Source: Panonychus citri (taxonomy: Eukaryota > Arthropoda > Arachnida > Trombidiformes > Tetranychidae). Taken from it: a stretch of 64,000 nucleotides of DNA. Every line of letters starts with the position of its first letter. Position 1 is the stretch's first letter. Below the pieces are notes generated by a model, which saw only the letters and a program-made list of their open reading frames with translations, made no database searches and had not been told where the DNA came from. Below, piece by piece: positions 49,953 to 63,600 of this stretch. Both the position numbers and the translations under genes were made by a program. Location of the stretch: contig NW_026515548.1 of assembly GCF_014898815.1 (NCBI RefSeq), positions 1,036,501 through 1,100,500 on the forward strand, in the 5' to 3' direction.

Positions 49953-52036
49953 ATCAATAATAACATTAAAATACAATTAACTAATTGTAACAATTTCACT
50001 TTCTCTCTCTTCTTATTGATAATGCTACTAAGGTAATAATTAACTAACGCAATAAGTTTTAAAGATTAATTGTCAACAATTATTATTATTTACATTATTG
50101 TTATTATCAATGAACAGGAAAATACAATTGTGATGAATTACAATTAAGACTAATTTGATTTGATGAAGAAGGAAAGTTCAGTTAATAATAAAGGAAAGGT
50201 GATTAATTTTAATCAGGTTAACGGAAGTCGTCAAATTATTATTATATTAAAGTTTCCTCGCTTGATCCAATTAACTAACAGTCGACATTTCAATTATCAT
50301 CACAACAACAAGAACGAAGTAAAAATTAATTTGATTTATGAAATTAAATCAAATCAAATCAACAGACACATACAATGTATTTGATTAGCTTTAACAATTA
50401 CAATTTATCAACAAAAGTTATATCAAGATTTAAATACCAGTTAAAAGCACTTTCTACAATCAATTGATTGAGAACGACTTAATTGTTACAATTTAAGTTT
50501 CTTTTTTACTTGATTGTCTTTGGTGACAAATGTGACCAATCAATTGATTCAATTCAATCCAATTCAATTGCTATTAAAACCAATAGAAACATCAATCAAA
50601 TAAGAAACAAATTTCCATGATAATCAAGACATTCATCTTAATAGTGGCCTTTGACCGGATGTCCAATCAATCGCGATTAAAACTTTGATTCAAAAGTTTT
50701 TCCTGAAACTTTGATGACCAGTGATCATTGAGGTCACTCTTTCCGTCCTTAATGTGACCTGGGATCTTTTTAATTTGATTAACATGTGGTCTTAATATTG
50801 GAATTATTATTCAAAAGATTTGGTTAATTTATCATTTGATTGAGAAGATTAGTTAACGATTTTGATGGATTCAAGTCCCGATTTCTATCAATGTCCATGC
50901 CATTGAAAATTTAACCTTTTTTGGTAAAAGGCGGGAATCGGTTCTTTATGGGAATTTGATGGTAAATGATTAGTTAATGTATTTTTAATTTCTTCATAAA
51001 GCGGCGGTTCCACTCGATGGGCTAGAATGAGTCGATCGAATTGGAATTTGATTCGATTATCTTAATTAATTTGAACTACTGTTGCTTACGATCTTACTTG
51101 TTGAATTTGTTGTCAACACAATTTTCATTTGAATCTTCAGTTAGCTTATTGTTGAGCCGTTGTGATGTCCAACTGATGTTTGACCTTCATTTTCATAACA
51201 ATGATTAGTTTCAAAAATAATCTAATTGAAATTAACTTTGTCACTAGAGCGGTGCTGTTATAATGGCTTTGTATTGACGGAATTTGGACTCATTAAAAAA
51301 TGACATTGAATGAGACGAAAAACTTATTCCTCTCAAGGTCATAGTCTCTGTGCCCTTTAGAATCATCTAACTACCTTAAGGAAATATTCTGAGTTGACCT
51401 GAAATCAAATTCATCTCATTGTAACTTTGGTTTCAAATAACTTCCGTTCCGGATGATCATCAACAAAATTGAACGATATTTTCACGATTTTCGCGCGAAA
51501 TTCAAAAATTAGAGACTCCTCTCAATTTGAGTAAACTCTCGGTCCCCAATAGATGGCGGAAGTTTTTTCGGTTCCCTGCCATCTGTTGGAAATGATCTAC
51601 ACTTCAACCCACAAATTTTATCCACAAAAACGAGCAAAAAAATGAAAAGAAAACAAAGTTTTTCGAGAATCAAACCAACAATACTCAACACCATCAACCC
51701 ACTATCATACCATTAAACTATCACTCAAATTCTAATACAATTAAATTAATACTAGTTGATAAAATCGGACACTTTCTATAAATTAATCTCTACCGAAATT
51801 AATTGTATGGAAATTTTTCGAATTTTGAAAAAGGCGCTTCAAAGGTTCCATTGTTTACCAATACCAGTTTCCATGGTAACGGTTGATTGTTTTTCTTGTT
51901 TTCATTTATTAATTTACTTTTTCCACTCACTAAATGTAATTAATTTACTTGCCAATGAATTGAGTTATGTTTTCCCTGTGATAATCTAATTGTATTCTCA
52001 AATTTGGCCATACGGTGATTCAATTAGTGTCTTATT
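49953..52036. other. Intergenic region beyond the inverted arm
   Basis: AT-rich, with no match to the duplicated units and no recognised exon. Short open frames near 50160-50384 and 51509-51697 show no domain. It contains a convergent pair of CTCF-like motifs. Confidence 0.55.
51546..51589. promoter_or_regulatory. Convergent pair of CTCF-like motifs
   Basis: CCAATAGATGGCGG (51546-51559, +) and CTGCCATCTGTTGG (51576-51589, minus-strand CCAACAGATGGCAG) each miss the CCASYAGRKGGCRS consensus at one position and face each other 16 bases apart. Together they also form a hairpin. Insulator function is inferred. Confidence 0.4.
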
Positions 52037-52424
52037 ATGGTTTATATAATTACTACTTTACTATTGATCCTTTTGATCAACATATTGTTAACCTTTTTTG
52101 TCTGGAAACGATATGGAAGCAAATTACAAGCCTTAATTAACAAGCGAAGTGATAAAAGTATAATTGGTAAGTTAATTGATAGATTAATAGAGATTGGATT
52201 ATATACGCTAGATTGAGATTATTATAGAACATGAAAGTTAATCGAAATTTAGATTAAATGTAATCCAATTGATGACGATTGTTAATTTATCTTATTTTCT
52301 TTTTATTCATTTTCTCTTATGATGTTTTTTTTTTTTGTTAATTGTATTTACAGATCAACTTCGTAAAGAAGCTGCTAACTATCAAAGGACCTTAAAATTG
52401 TCAAAAGAACATGGATACAATTAA
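52037..52424 (+). CDS. Small single-pass membrane protein, unrecognised
   Basis: Two exons, 52037-52166 and 52354-52424, join in phase 1 (GTAAGT donor, TTTACAG acceptor) to encode 67 residues. Residues 2-23 form one hydrophobic helix (YIITTLLLILLINILLTFFV), followed by WKRYGSK and a charged helix (QLRKEAANYQRTLKLSKEHG) that could be a short coiled coil. There is no cleavable signal site, so an N-terminal signal anchor with a cytosolic tail is likely. Clean splice sites and a matching phase support a real gene. I do not recognise the family. Its stop lies 42 bases from the stop of the opposite-strand receptor gene, so the 3'UTRs probably overlap. Confidence 0.62.
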
Positions 52425-52453
52425 AGAATGATATATGTATACATTAATATATA

Positions 52454-52459
52454 TTTAAT
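52454..52459 (-). promoter_or_regulatory. Putative poly(A) signal of the receptor gene
   Basis: ATTAAA on the minus strand, seven bases after the receptor stop codon, within the gap between the two convergent genes. It is unusually close, so another downstream signal may be used. Confidence 0.3.
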
Positions 52460-52465
52460 CTTCTT

Positions 52466-55400
52466 TTACACTTCAGTTCCATCTGAATGTATACTCATCT
52501 CTTCATCAGATGATTTCTTGTGTTTCCTTTCCAGTGCTGATTGATGGTGGATTAAATCAGGACCTAAAGGGAGAAATGGAAAAAGAGAAAGAAGAAAAAA
52601 AGTTATCCCAAAATATTAGATAAATGAATACAAATATAAAAGTTAAAGTGAATCCTAAATTATGGTCCATTAATGGTTGACTAGATAATGATGAATAGAC
52701 AAAATTTTTAAAATAGAAATCATGTTGACTGAACAAGAACATGGATGATAACATGGAAATGTAATAAGATGAGGATGGAGCAAAAAGGAGGACGAAGAAA
52801 AAGAAGAAAAAATAAAATGTTGATAATAATTCCAACTCCATAGGAAAAGAAGATGATGATGAAAAATAGCTGAACAAAGAAGAAATGAACTTTTCAACCT
52901 TTCCCCTGATTATGATGATAACAGAAAAATAAATAACAAGAATCAAAAGAGATGAAGATGAAAAAAAAAGATGAAAGGTAAGGTAAAAAAAGAACTGTAA
53001 AATTAACATGGAAATATCTTCTCGATAATAAATAGTATTATCATAATCATCATTAAACATGATGAACATGATGATCTGAGAATCAGAGGAATGAGAAAAA
53101 AATCGTTGAACAAATATCCCATTAACTGATAACCATGATAATCAAATTTTTCAATTTATCAAATTTCGTCTACACAACAAACTCTCTGAACGAAAGAACT
53201 AATAAATTAACCAGAGAGAGAGAGAGACGATAATTCTCTTTAGAGAATTTTCGAGAGAGAGAGAGAGAGAGAGAGTTCTACTCGAAATATTCGAAGCAAG
53301 AATTTGGATGCATATTCATCATGCATTTGCACCCATGAAGCAGAACTTGATGATAACCATCTGAATTCACCCTGTTCTCCCTGAATCTATTGTTTACTCA
53401 CCTATTATCGATGTGTTCGCAGTGTTGAATGTATTGAAATTATTAGAATTATTTTCATATTCATAGATGGGTATTGGTGTATCACAGCAACATCCATCAC
53501 CATCACCTCTGTAAATATGATGATGATGATGCGGAGGATGATGATGGACATTATCTGATGTGAAACTGGTTCGTTTCATCATCCATATTTGATCATCTCC
53601 ACCTGAAGATACAAAGGTAAAAGGAAAAACAAAGAGAAACAAGAAAATATTATCATATGATGAGCATCTTACATGGTCATTTATTTTCATGATAACTCAT
53701 GAATCAGAATAATCTTGAATGGTTATCTTGTGATAGGAAATGAGATGATCAATAATAATTCATATTCCTGTTGTTATCATTATTTATTATTATTATGTAA
53801 CCAATTCCCCTGGATTCTTATTGTTATTTATTGAACATCAAATGTGATAACATGACAACTTATTGATATCATGTTAATCTCATTTTGAATTAATCATCAA
53901 TACCTTTAATTATATTGAACAAATTTTTCATTCACACCAATTGACTGAGTTCAACTTGAATGATTAACATTTTGATCAGCAATCATTTAATCATTTTCTC
54001 ATCACAAAATCATGAAACTACCTGTGGATTCAGTTGAATATCTTGATGGTTTGTTTGTTTGTTTGTTTACTTGTTTTCAATTCGTATTGATAATTGTTAT
54101 CTATCACCATGAAGCTGATTTTTCACCATCATGATTGATTGTTGAAACCATTATGATAATCATGTTGTATTATTTTCATCTGATACTATTTATCATTCAG
54201 AATGAATTCCTTTTTTTGATCAAGGAAATGAGATAACATTTTATCATCATGATGAGCTCGAAAATGTTAAATGATCAGGAATGACTTCTGATTTAATTCA
54301 ATGTCATTGGGAACATTTGTTCAGATCACAATTGAACTGAACTTTTCATTCAGCCTACATGGGTCATTGTGTTTCTTTCATGAGATCATATCAAATTGAG
54401 TAATTCAATTTCATTTCAAAAGTAAGAGAGAGAGAGAGATTTCAGAGTTTCATTGAATCAGAATATTGTAGAAAAATATTTAAATGATTAATTATATTAA
54501 TTGTTGAGATTAAGCTGATTACATGTTAGAATCAAATTCTTTATGGTTACAATGTTTAGAATCTTAAAATTGGGTCAACAGAAATTCATGAGATTTTCCA
54601 TCATGAATAATGAGAAATTAGTAAGAAGACAATTTCGAAGAGAGAGAATTTATATTCTCAAAATTGAGGAAAGGAAGATAGTGAAGAAATTGATTAAGAT
54701 AAATTCAATATGTCGTTTAGATGAATTAAGATTAATGATCTAATCCACCTTGGATTAAATAACAAGTGAGAGAGAGAATCAAGTTAACCCTTTTTTAATA
54801 GCCTTCCAAGGGAAAAAGACTCTGAGAGAATTGGGAGAACTTTTTTCCCTCCCTGTTAACTTTTTCTATTCACAAATTTGAATACGATAACAAAATTCGA
54901 GTCTATTGTTCAATTCTCCCTGATGATGTTTACTTATTATCACTTGGATTAAGGTTATTAATTAAACATGAAACGATTAATTCATTTTGCCTTTTTGTTT
55001 GTCGGACAATTTAATGATGATGGTGATGATCATATTAATTTTACTGTCGGTGATAATGGTTCATGTATTTTCAGCAAGTTTATCATGATAATCATGAAAC
55101 ATCATGTTAATGGTTTGTTGATTAACTTTACTGTCAACTAAATGGGTAATCATAATGATGGAAATATAAGTAAGATTAAATGATGAATTAAAATGCTCCT
55201 GAAGGGAAAGGGTGACCGGAGAGAGAGTGGAAAGTTCATCAAGGTTGAAGTGTGAAAGGTTTCCTTTTAATTTCTCTAAATTGTCATGTTAATTAATTCT
55301 CACGTTTCCAGCTATTAGTTAATTAGAGTCCATTTACTTTTTACAACTTCCACTTGAGCTGATTATCACATTATCCAACTGATCATCATTATTATTACCT

Positions 55401-57243
55401 CTCATTAAGAATTGAAATTGAATCATTAAACTTGATTCCGTTTGATTGGTCTAATTTGGTTAGTTAATTGTTGATGATCATCAAATTTTCCTCTATCATC
55501 ATTAATTTGCTAATCAAATTAAAAAATTCAAATTCTTTTATTTTCAATTCGTACCAATAGATGTCACTATAACTCTTCGTAAAGTTTTTATAACTTTTTC
55601 TAAATTGCAAACAATTAACTGATTTCATATGAATTTAGTTGAAGTTTATTTGGAAATGATTGATAAATAGATAGAAAGTTTTTGAAACTTGAATAATCTG
55701 TGAGGTGAAATTTGAATTGAAATTCAATTTAAAAGATGAAAAGAAAAAGTTGAATTTTTGACTTTTCTCTGTTTTCATTTTATCCTCTTGAAATCACCAT
55801 GAAAGTGATGAGATGTTTGAAAAATTCATTGAAATGGCACAGATAAGATGATATTTTCCATCTTGTCATAAAGTCTCAAATCTTTGGATTTCTCTGCAGA
55901 TTTAGTTTATTCATCACCACCCTGAGAGAATGAGAACTTTTCTAAACTTGAATTTCATCCCTGCTCACCTTGATTCCACCCTGAACCAGAAACATCAAGA
56001 TTATGGTGATATTATGAAGGGAAAAAAATAACCCAACGATCAGAGAGCAAAAAAAAGTTCTAAGCAGAATGAACTCTTTACGCCTTGTTATTCAGATGAA
56101 TAACAAATTTTCTGGTGGAAACTCAAACGTCAGAATAAATTTAATCGTTTCTCTAAATTTTCTACTGAACAAACAGTCAGAATATTCTGCTATCCTTCAT
56201 CAGATAGAGAGCGAATTTATAACCATGAAAAGGTGAAAACATCAGAGGTAAGGAGAGAAAGTCCAAGTTTCTGAAAGTTCTGAATGAACAAATGAATTCG
56301 AAAACAAAACATCATGTTACGGTCAAGTTGATTTTCGCTCTGCTAAGCTTATCATTTGCTTCGTCGATTGTAAAACTGTGTAAACATTTTCATATTAGTT
56401 CAATTTTTTTTTCTCTCCCTGTTCTCTGTTTATTCTTACTGAATTTATCCTGTTGTCTTTTCTTGTCACAATCAAAGTCTAATCCTATTAGCTGACATTC
56501 TGCTTCTCTGAGTCAAGTTTCATCATGTTGCTTCTGTCGGTGAAGATATTAGACATTTAAACGAAAAGACAGAAAGAATAGTGGACACAAAGTGACCACC
56601 ACCATCATGAGAATGATTTTCATGATGAGCAACAATGAAAGGACATCTTTTTGGTTCTTGTTGATAGTCCACAAGGAATTGAATCGCCATCATTTTCTAC
56701 ATGATTAAAAGTCAAAGGAGATGATCATGAAAACAAAACTGAGATGAACTGAAAACTTTTTTAATTAGTTGAAACTGTTATCAAATATTTGATTCAATTT
56801 TTCATGATAATAAATGAAAACGATAACATTTCAGTTGAATTGAATATCCTTTCAAGCTGATAAGCTTCAGAATCTATTGAATTGCATGATGATCCTTGAT
56901 TCATGAACTAAACTTTCGTCATTTCATTCAGAGCACTTAACTAATTGTGTATTCATCATGATTATCATGATACTCATTATTTAACATGATCAAGATGAAC
57001 TCAATTATTTTTCAATGTCATCTTTTGATGAACAGATTCAATTTCACTCAACAGATTGGCAGAGTTACCCTTTTGATTTGAACAGTACATAAAAAAAGTT
57101 CTGACAAAGTTGAAAAAGACTCAGAAAGAAGGAGGAAAAAAAATTCGAAAAAAGAAAAACTTTCCGAATAGAATATCTTATTAATGATAGAACATAAATC
57201 AACCCAAGTTCTCATACAGAAAGAAAAAAGGATTCAAATAGAG

Positions 57244-57274
<31 letters not shown>

Positions 57275-60200
57275 AAGAGACAAAGAGTAAAAGTTAACCA
57301 GGGCACCATGAAAAGGATGAACATCATAAAGTTCAGAAAAAACTGAACATTTTTCATGGAGCAAAATCTAATATTATAAACTGATTTTCCTGACAAAAGT
57401 TACAAATGGAAATGATATTCAAAAGTCTGGTGATAACATGAGGGAAAAAAAGAGATACAATTTACACGTTACATGGGAAATTATTTCTAACAAGAAAATT
57501 TCATGAGATGTGATGAAAAAAGTTCCAAATGATGATTACTATTATTAGGTGAAGTTTAAATGATTTCAAGCTCACCCATTACAACTGAGTTTTTTTTCTG
57601 ATTGTCAATGTTATCATTATCATCTAGTTAATCATCATTAACTAGAAAAAAAATGTTTAATCATTATAATGGCCGTTGAAATGTTCATTCTGAGATTAAA
57701 ATAATGTTTAAGAGTTGAAATTGAAATAATGTTGAAAGTATCGTTAAATTATTAAAAAAGATGATAACAAATGACAATTCTCACTATGTGATGATTATTA
57801 TTCAGTAAATAACAAGGATGCAGATATTATATGATCAGTTAATTTTACGATTTGAACTTCAATTTGATTGGTAATCTTACTTGTTAATCCAAGTCTTGGT
57901 GGCTTACGAACTGGATTAATTATATCTACTACCGATGGTGGGGCCATGGGCTGGATTGAAGGTGTTGACCCACTGATCGTTGATGTTGTCAACTTTTCAA
58001 GCTCAGATTCAGCGGCAACAACACGATTTGTTCCCAATGTTGACCGGCGATTTGACCGTCGACGGCAAAAGATTATGATTATCGCACCAAAAAGCGATGC
58101 AGTTATAAAAATACCAAAAAGTATACCTAATATTAGGCCATAAAGAGTTGTATGAGATTCACTGTTATTATTGGACGATGATGAAGATGAAGACGGATAG
58201 TTTAATGATGAGAGAGACTTTGATGAACCAGAGGAATGATGTCCAGTCTCAATTGAGGCCTCAGCGGCAGGAGAATCACCAACAGATGATGAGGAAGAGG
58301 TTCGAGCATATGAGGTTAATATTTCAACGGTATAATTACGCTCAGCTGATCCAGCGTCGTTTTTAGCTGAACATGAATAGTTACCATCGTTCAGTTTCAA
58401 AATATAAGTAATGTCCAGTCTGGAAGTGCGAATCTGTCAAAACAAACCAAAGATGACCATTAACAATGAGAACAAAAAATCGACTCCCAACTTATGATTA
58501 TATTATCCCTAATGACCATCGATAATAAAAATCTACATGAGACCAAGCAACATTTCCATCAGATTTAAATCAAAAAAAGCCTCAAGCTGATCAGCTGATT
58601 TTCAATACTGACCAGTTGCCTCTCACCTGAGATTTTCAATTCCTATTGATAAAAGCTGAACCTTTATTGTTATGATTGTCAGAAATTGATGAAAAATTAA
58701 ACACAATCAGAGTTTCATCAAAGTTATTCCCTCTTCATGCCCTCAGGGTGTTGGAACTTTTTTCCCCAATAGACAAACTTTACCCTCGAATCTTGAAAAT
58801 TCTGTGTCAATCTCATCTTTCCTTTTTCACCACTTTTCATGTTACTTTTTTCTATTCTTCTTTTCATCTTCTATTGAATAGATTCTGATGATGCTTTCGA
58901 TTGAAATAAGATGAAAAAAAAGTTTAATTTCCACCAGAATTTTACTTTTCTTTTCCATGTTTAGTTATAAACATTTCTTTTTCTTGTTTCCATTCACATA
59001 TTAGGCTTGAAGAATTCAATCAAACTTTAACTACTTTAATCCCTGAGGCGTGTTAATCACTTTCACCAGTTAACTGGACATTTCGAAAGATGGACATTCG
59101 AAATGATGACAAGTTGAACAAGTTGTTTAAATGGTAAATTCTCAATTCTCTCTATAGATTATCAAATTCTTTCAGGCAAATTACATCTCCATGGTGAGTT
59201 AATGAATTTCTTATCAAACTGATTATCAACATTATCAGAATATTAAATTTTCAAGTCAATAACAGACTGATGCTTGAGAGTCCAGAGGTTAACTTCAAGT
59301 TCATCGATAAGAGATAACTTATTCCAATAGAAATCAGAGTGACCCTGTAACTGTGGTTTGAATATATATTGAATTATCCATGAATCGAGATGCAATTTGA
59401 TTCAATTACAATTGAATCAAGAATATAAAACAAAATGAGAGGAAAAAATGGGAGAGGCAAAGATTGAAAATTCAGTTGGAAAAGTTCAAATTCGATAACA
59501 AGATGGATAAATAGATAGATAAAAATTCGTGATCTTTATCATTTAAAATTCTGTCAAAGAAAGAGAGGAGAAACTTTGGAAAAACAAATAAACAGAAAAA
59601 GAATAAGTGAAAAAATATAACTCATCGTTTTATTGGAAAAAACTGACCAAAAGATGCAAAAGTGACACGTAGGAAGAATAGTAAAGAAGATCAAGAAGAT
59701 GAATGAGAGAGAGAGAGAGAGTTCCAAAAATTATGACTGAATAAAATAGAAACACCAGAAAAATATTCACCATCTCCTTAAACTGACCATTGGTTAACCT
59801 GAACACTGGGAGGTGGTCAAGTTGTAGGATAAATAAACTGGTCAACATAAAGATTTTGACTTGAATAGATGAAGATACAAAATGTAATAGTAGACGTGGC
59901 GAAAAAAGTTCTGATAAAATAAGAAATCTCTTTAACCAGAATGCTGACAGAATTTGTAATCAGAATTTTCTCAATTTCTTTTCCCTTTAAACCAACGAAA
60001 TTCAAAATGAAAACAAAACTGTCAAAGGAATCGTAGCATCTGAAACTGAATCTCCATGATTATTATCTTACCAGTTAATATCTTCTCACATTATCATTCA
60101 TTCATTTTCTGTTTCTATTGCTCATTCATTAATATAACAATGAAAAATGGTGATTATGACTAAAGAAATGCGGAAATAATCATTTCCGTCTCCGTTTATG

Positions 60201-60615
60201 CTCATTACCTTTATCTAAATGTATTAATCGTTTCTTTGGTATCTTATTCAATACCATTGTCATGATAATCACCATGTTAACTCACCTTACGTCTTTTACC
60301 GTTCTCATCAATGTTATCCTCATTATCAGTCTCTTTTATGCTGAAATGTTGATTGGGAATTATGCCCTCGCTATTATTTGATATTGGTCGATTTTGCCAA
60401 TACCATTTAATTGCCAGGGGTTGAAATTCATCCATGAAGAATGAGCATGATAATGAGAAATTGTTATACTGCTCAATTTGATGAACAAGGCTGAAGAAGG
60501 AAAAAAAATTATCAGAATTCAAATTGTTATTACAACTTTGGAACTTTTTTTCTGCAATGAAAAACTCACCTATTATTTGGAGCGATTTGAGGTGGACAAA
60601 CCAACGAATCTAAAT
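52466..60615 (-). CDS. Ig-domain transmembrane receptor, Kekkon-like (3' part)
   Basis: Five minus-strand exons join with matching phases: 60615-60570, 60490-60286, 58433-57881, 53602-53402, 52563-52466, about 366 residues. The first ends a Cys-containing segment (DSLVCPPQIAPNN) typical of the end of an LRR C-terminal cap. An Ig domain follows: SLSCSF, IKWYWQNRPI, then LNDGNYSCSAKNDAGSAERN, the DxGxYxC signature. After a Ser-rich stem comes one membrane helix (LYGLILGILFGIFITASLFG and on) and a stop-transfer CRRRSNRR. The cytosolic tail has KPPRLGLTSGG, a His-rich patch and ends DGTEV, a class I PDZ-ligand form. This layout fits LRR-Ig receptors of the Kekkon type, single-pass proteins that modulate receptor signalling in insects. 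The LRR exons are not in the window, so the assignment is probable only. Exon 60615 may instead start at 60609. Confidence 0.8.
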
Positions 60616-63600
60616 CTATAGAGAAAACAAGTGATGAAAGTTAAATATCATGAGGAAAAACTGAGTTCTTAAAGAAAATTCCATGAAAATGAGCAAATTC
60701 TGTAAATTATAACCATCGACAGTTCTTAAGAGTAAAAAGTTCACAGTTTTCTAAGTTGATTAATATGAACCTTTCAAAAGTTGAAAAAGTTTCCATAAAG
60801 ATCAATAACTTTCCAAGAAATTAACAGTTATTATCATGGTATATGAATATTAAAATTATGAGGATAATTTCAACATATCAGTATCATCATCATCACCATC
60901 ATGTGATACATTAATAACACATATTGGAAACAGAATTTTCAGAATTTTTTTTCCTGATCAATTTCCATTCACACAAAGTGATCAGAATCTTAAATGCCAT
61001 GTAGAAGCTACTTAAGATCAATCGTTAAGTTAGAAAAAAGTTCTTGACAATAACAAGGCGAAAAGATGATCATCATTATCACCATAATCATCACCATGAA
61101 AATTCTGATCATCATGATGAAATCAGAGGAGAGAAAAACTGTAATTTGTTATGAGAACAAAAAAAAAGAAGCTCAAAATGAATGAGAATGAGAAAAAAAA
61201 GTAAAGATGAAAAAAAGGTTATCAATTTAGCTTTTACATTCTACAGGGTGGAAAAGTCTCTCTGTGGCTGTCGATAGATATGCAGTGATGGTGAAAATTT
61301 CATGGGAAATCCTTCATCTGCTTTCTAGTATCGGGAATTAAGGTGAAAAAAGAAGATGATAAAATGTTGGAGGGAAATTTGAATAGACTGTTATTGTTAC
61401 CTTAATGTGACCATTTAAAAAGTATTAACATCAAGGTGAACATGAGGAGAAATAGGAAACTCAAAATCGTAAATTTCAAGACATTAGTTGATGTTTTCCA
61501 CCCTAATCATTATCCACATGGCACTTTTATCTCTCCTTTTACTATTTTTCAAACATTTATCTGAAACTCATGAAAATAAAATGAAGGTTGACATTATTAA
61601 AACTGTTTCCACCTTCATCCGCTTTCCACTGCAATTTTATGCTTTATTATGTTTCCAATGTTGTTACCACTTTAATTCACTGAGATTTATTTTCATGGCT
61701 TAACGATTCCTAAAGTTTATCTATTAGACTTGAGAAGTAACTTTGAGAATAGAAATAAAATGAAACAACATTATCATCGAGAAAAATTTACTATTGAACT
61801 TTTCCCTCCCTGTAAGGGAAAAGTTAGAGTGTGGGTGAGATATTTTTACGAACTGGGTGGTGATAAGAGGGTAGAAAGAAGATTAAAGTGAAAATTGAAA
61901 GGAGAGTTAAATTTTTCTCTTTTATTTATCTTCCTCATGAATCTCAGAACTGAATGAGTTCAACTTCTAGAATCGATAGTTAGTTGGAAACTTATCAACT
62001 CTTGGAAAATACTGGCTGTTGATTGCTATTTTATCATTGATTAGCTATCAATGTTTAAAGTGTCTCTCTCTCTCCCTCTCGATCTTCATCTTAATCATCA
62101 AATTTTTCATGATAAATTTTCATGATGAAAGCTCTGAATTAGGCTCAGAATTTACTCTCCTCCCTGATAAGATTAATGTTATATCACAATGAGAAACTTT
62201 TCTTAACTTTCTTTAGCTGTTGTTGTTGCTTTTAAATAGTTGATAACCTTGATTCATTGGTTAATTAATTGTCGATTGGATATTATTATTATTAAAGTAA
62301 AAATGTGAAACAATTTAAAATTAATATCAAGATTAGACTGAGAGGATTTCAGGGTGAAAAAGCCTGATGTTGATCATGATAATATTTTTTGCTTCCTTTA
62401 ATTTGTTATTATCAGTAATTCAATGTTCAAGATTAATGATGATAAACAATAATGATCATGATGATGATGATGAAAGATGATGTAAAAATAATGGTTGACA
62501 TTGCAAAGTCAGAATTCATTCATGATTATTTATTGAATCTTGTGAATTTTTTTTCCGCATCTTCATCCTCAATGAATATTCAAAATATGATTAATTATCA
62601 TGGTGGAAATTGAATTTAATCACTGAGAGAGAGAGAGAGAGAGAGAGAGATGAGAAAGTTATTTGCATCTTTGATATTATCATGATGAGTTTCAGGATAA
62701 ACACTTACATATTAAGAAATGAGTTCACAGTTGAATGGTGAATCTAATTTAGTTATTAATCAGTTAATCAGATTGATTATAATCTGATGATTAGTGATAT
62801 CGTTTTATTCAAATGTTAACTAAATTAATTCAACATTTATCATATACTACCAAGAGATAAATATTATCTAATTTGATATTCATTGATTGTTTACCTCATC
62901 ATTATTTTCATCATCCCGATCAACTCATTTATCAGCATTATCCTGATTCAATTGTCTAATTATCATTCAATTTCTGTTGATTAACTTTCCTTATTGCTAT
63001 CATCAAATTCAATTGTCAACTTGTATGAATATAAAATATGAGCAAATCAATTCTTATAACACATTAGGCGATGCTAATTCTGACCATTGGTCAAGTGAAA
63101 ATTAAAAGGTAAATGGTATTATCATCATTGAGTTGATTGTTATCACATGTTATTAGTTTCATAGTCCAGGGAAAACATTGCTAATTATTGGGAATCTCAA
63201 TTCTCATTGGAATGTATCATTCATGGAATCATCAGAATCAATCGATGAAATCAGATTTGATTATTTCATTCATCTTTCTGCATCATCATCATCATCATCA
63301 TCATTATCTTAATAGCAGAGTATTATAACCATGGGTAAGGCGAAATGATGATCAACAACAATATGAATGTTCATCAGAATGCTGAATCCGATCTGAGAAT
63401 CAAATTAAATTGAAATTGCTTCATACAGTTGCATAGCAGCTAACATAATTATCATCATCATCATCATCGTCGTCATCATGATTATTACATTATTGTTTAT
63501 ATTATTATCATTCCCTCTCCCCCTTAAGGATACAATATATTATTAATACGATATCAAGCATTCCCGGTTAACGAGAATACCTTATATATGAAATGTTATA

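Noticed and set aside
52557..53069. 170-codon minus-strand hydrophobic frame
   Set aside because: Lies across the acceptor and within the intron of the receptor gene, has AT-rich random composition, and its frame overlaps the real last exon only at the edge.
56292..56495. 67-codon frame with signal-peptide-like start
   Set aside because: Inside a 4.3 kb receptor intron, no splice context, no recognisable domain.
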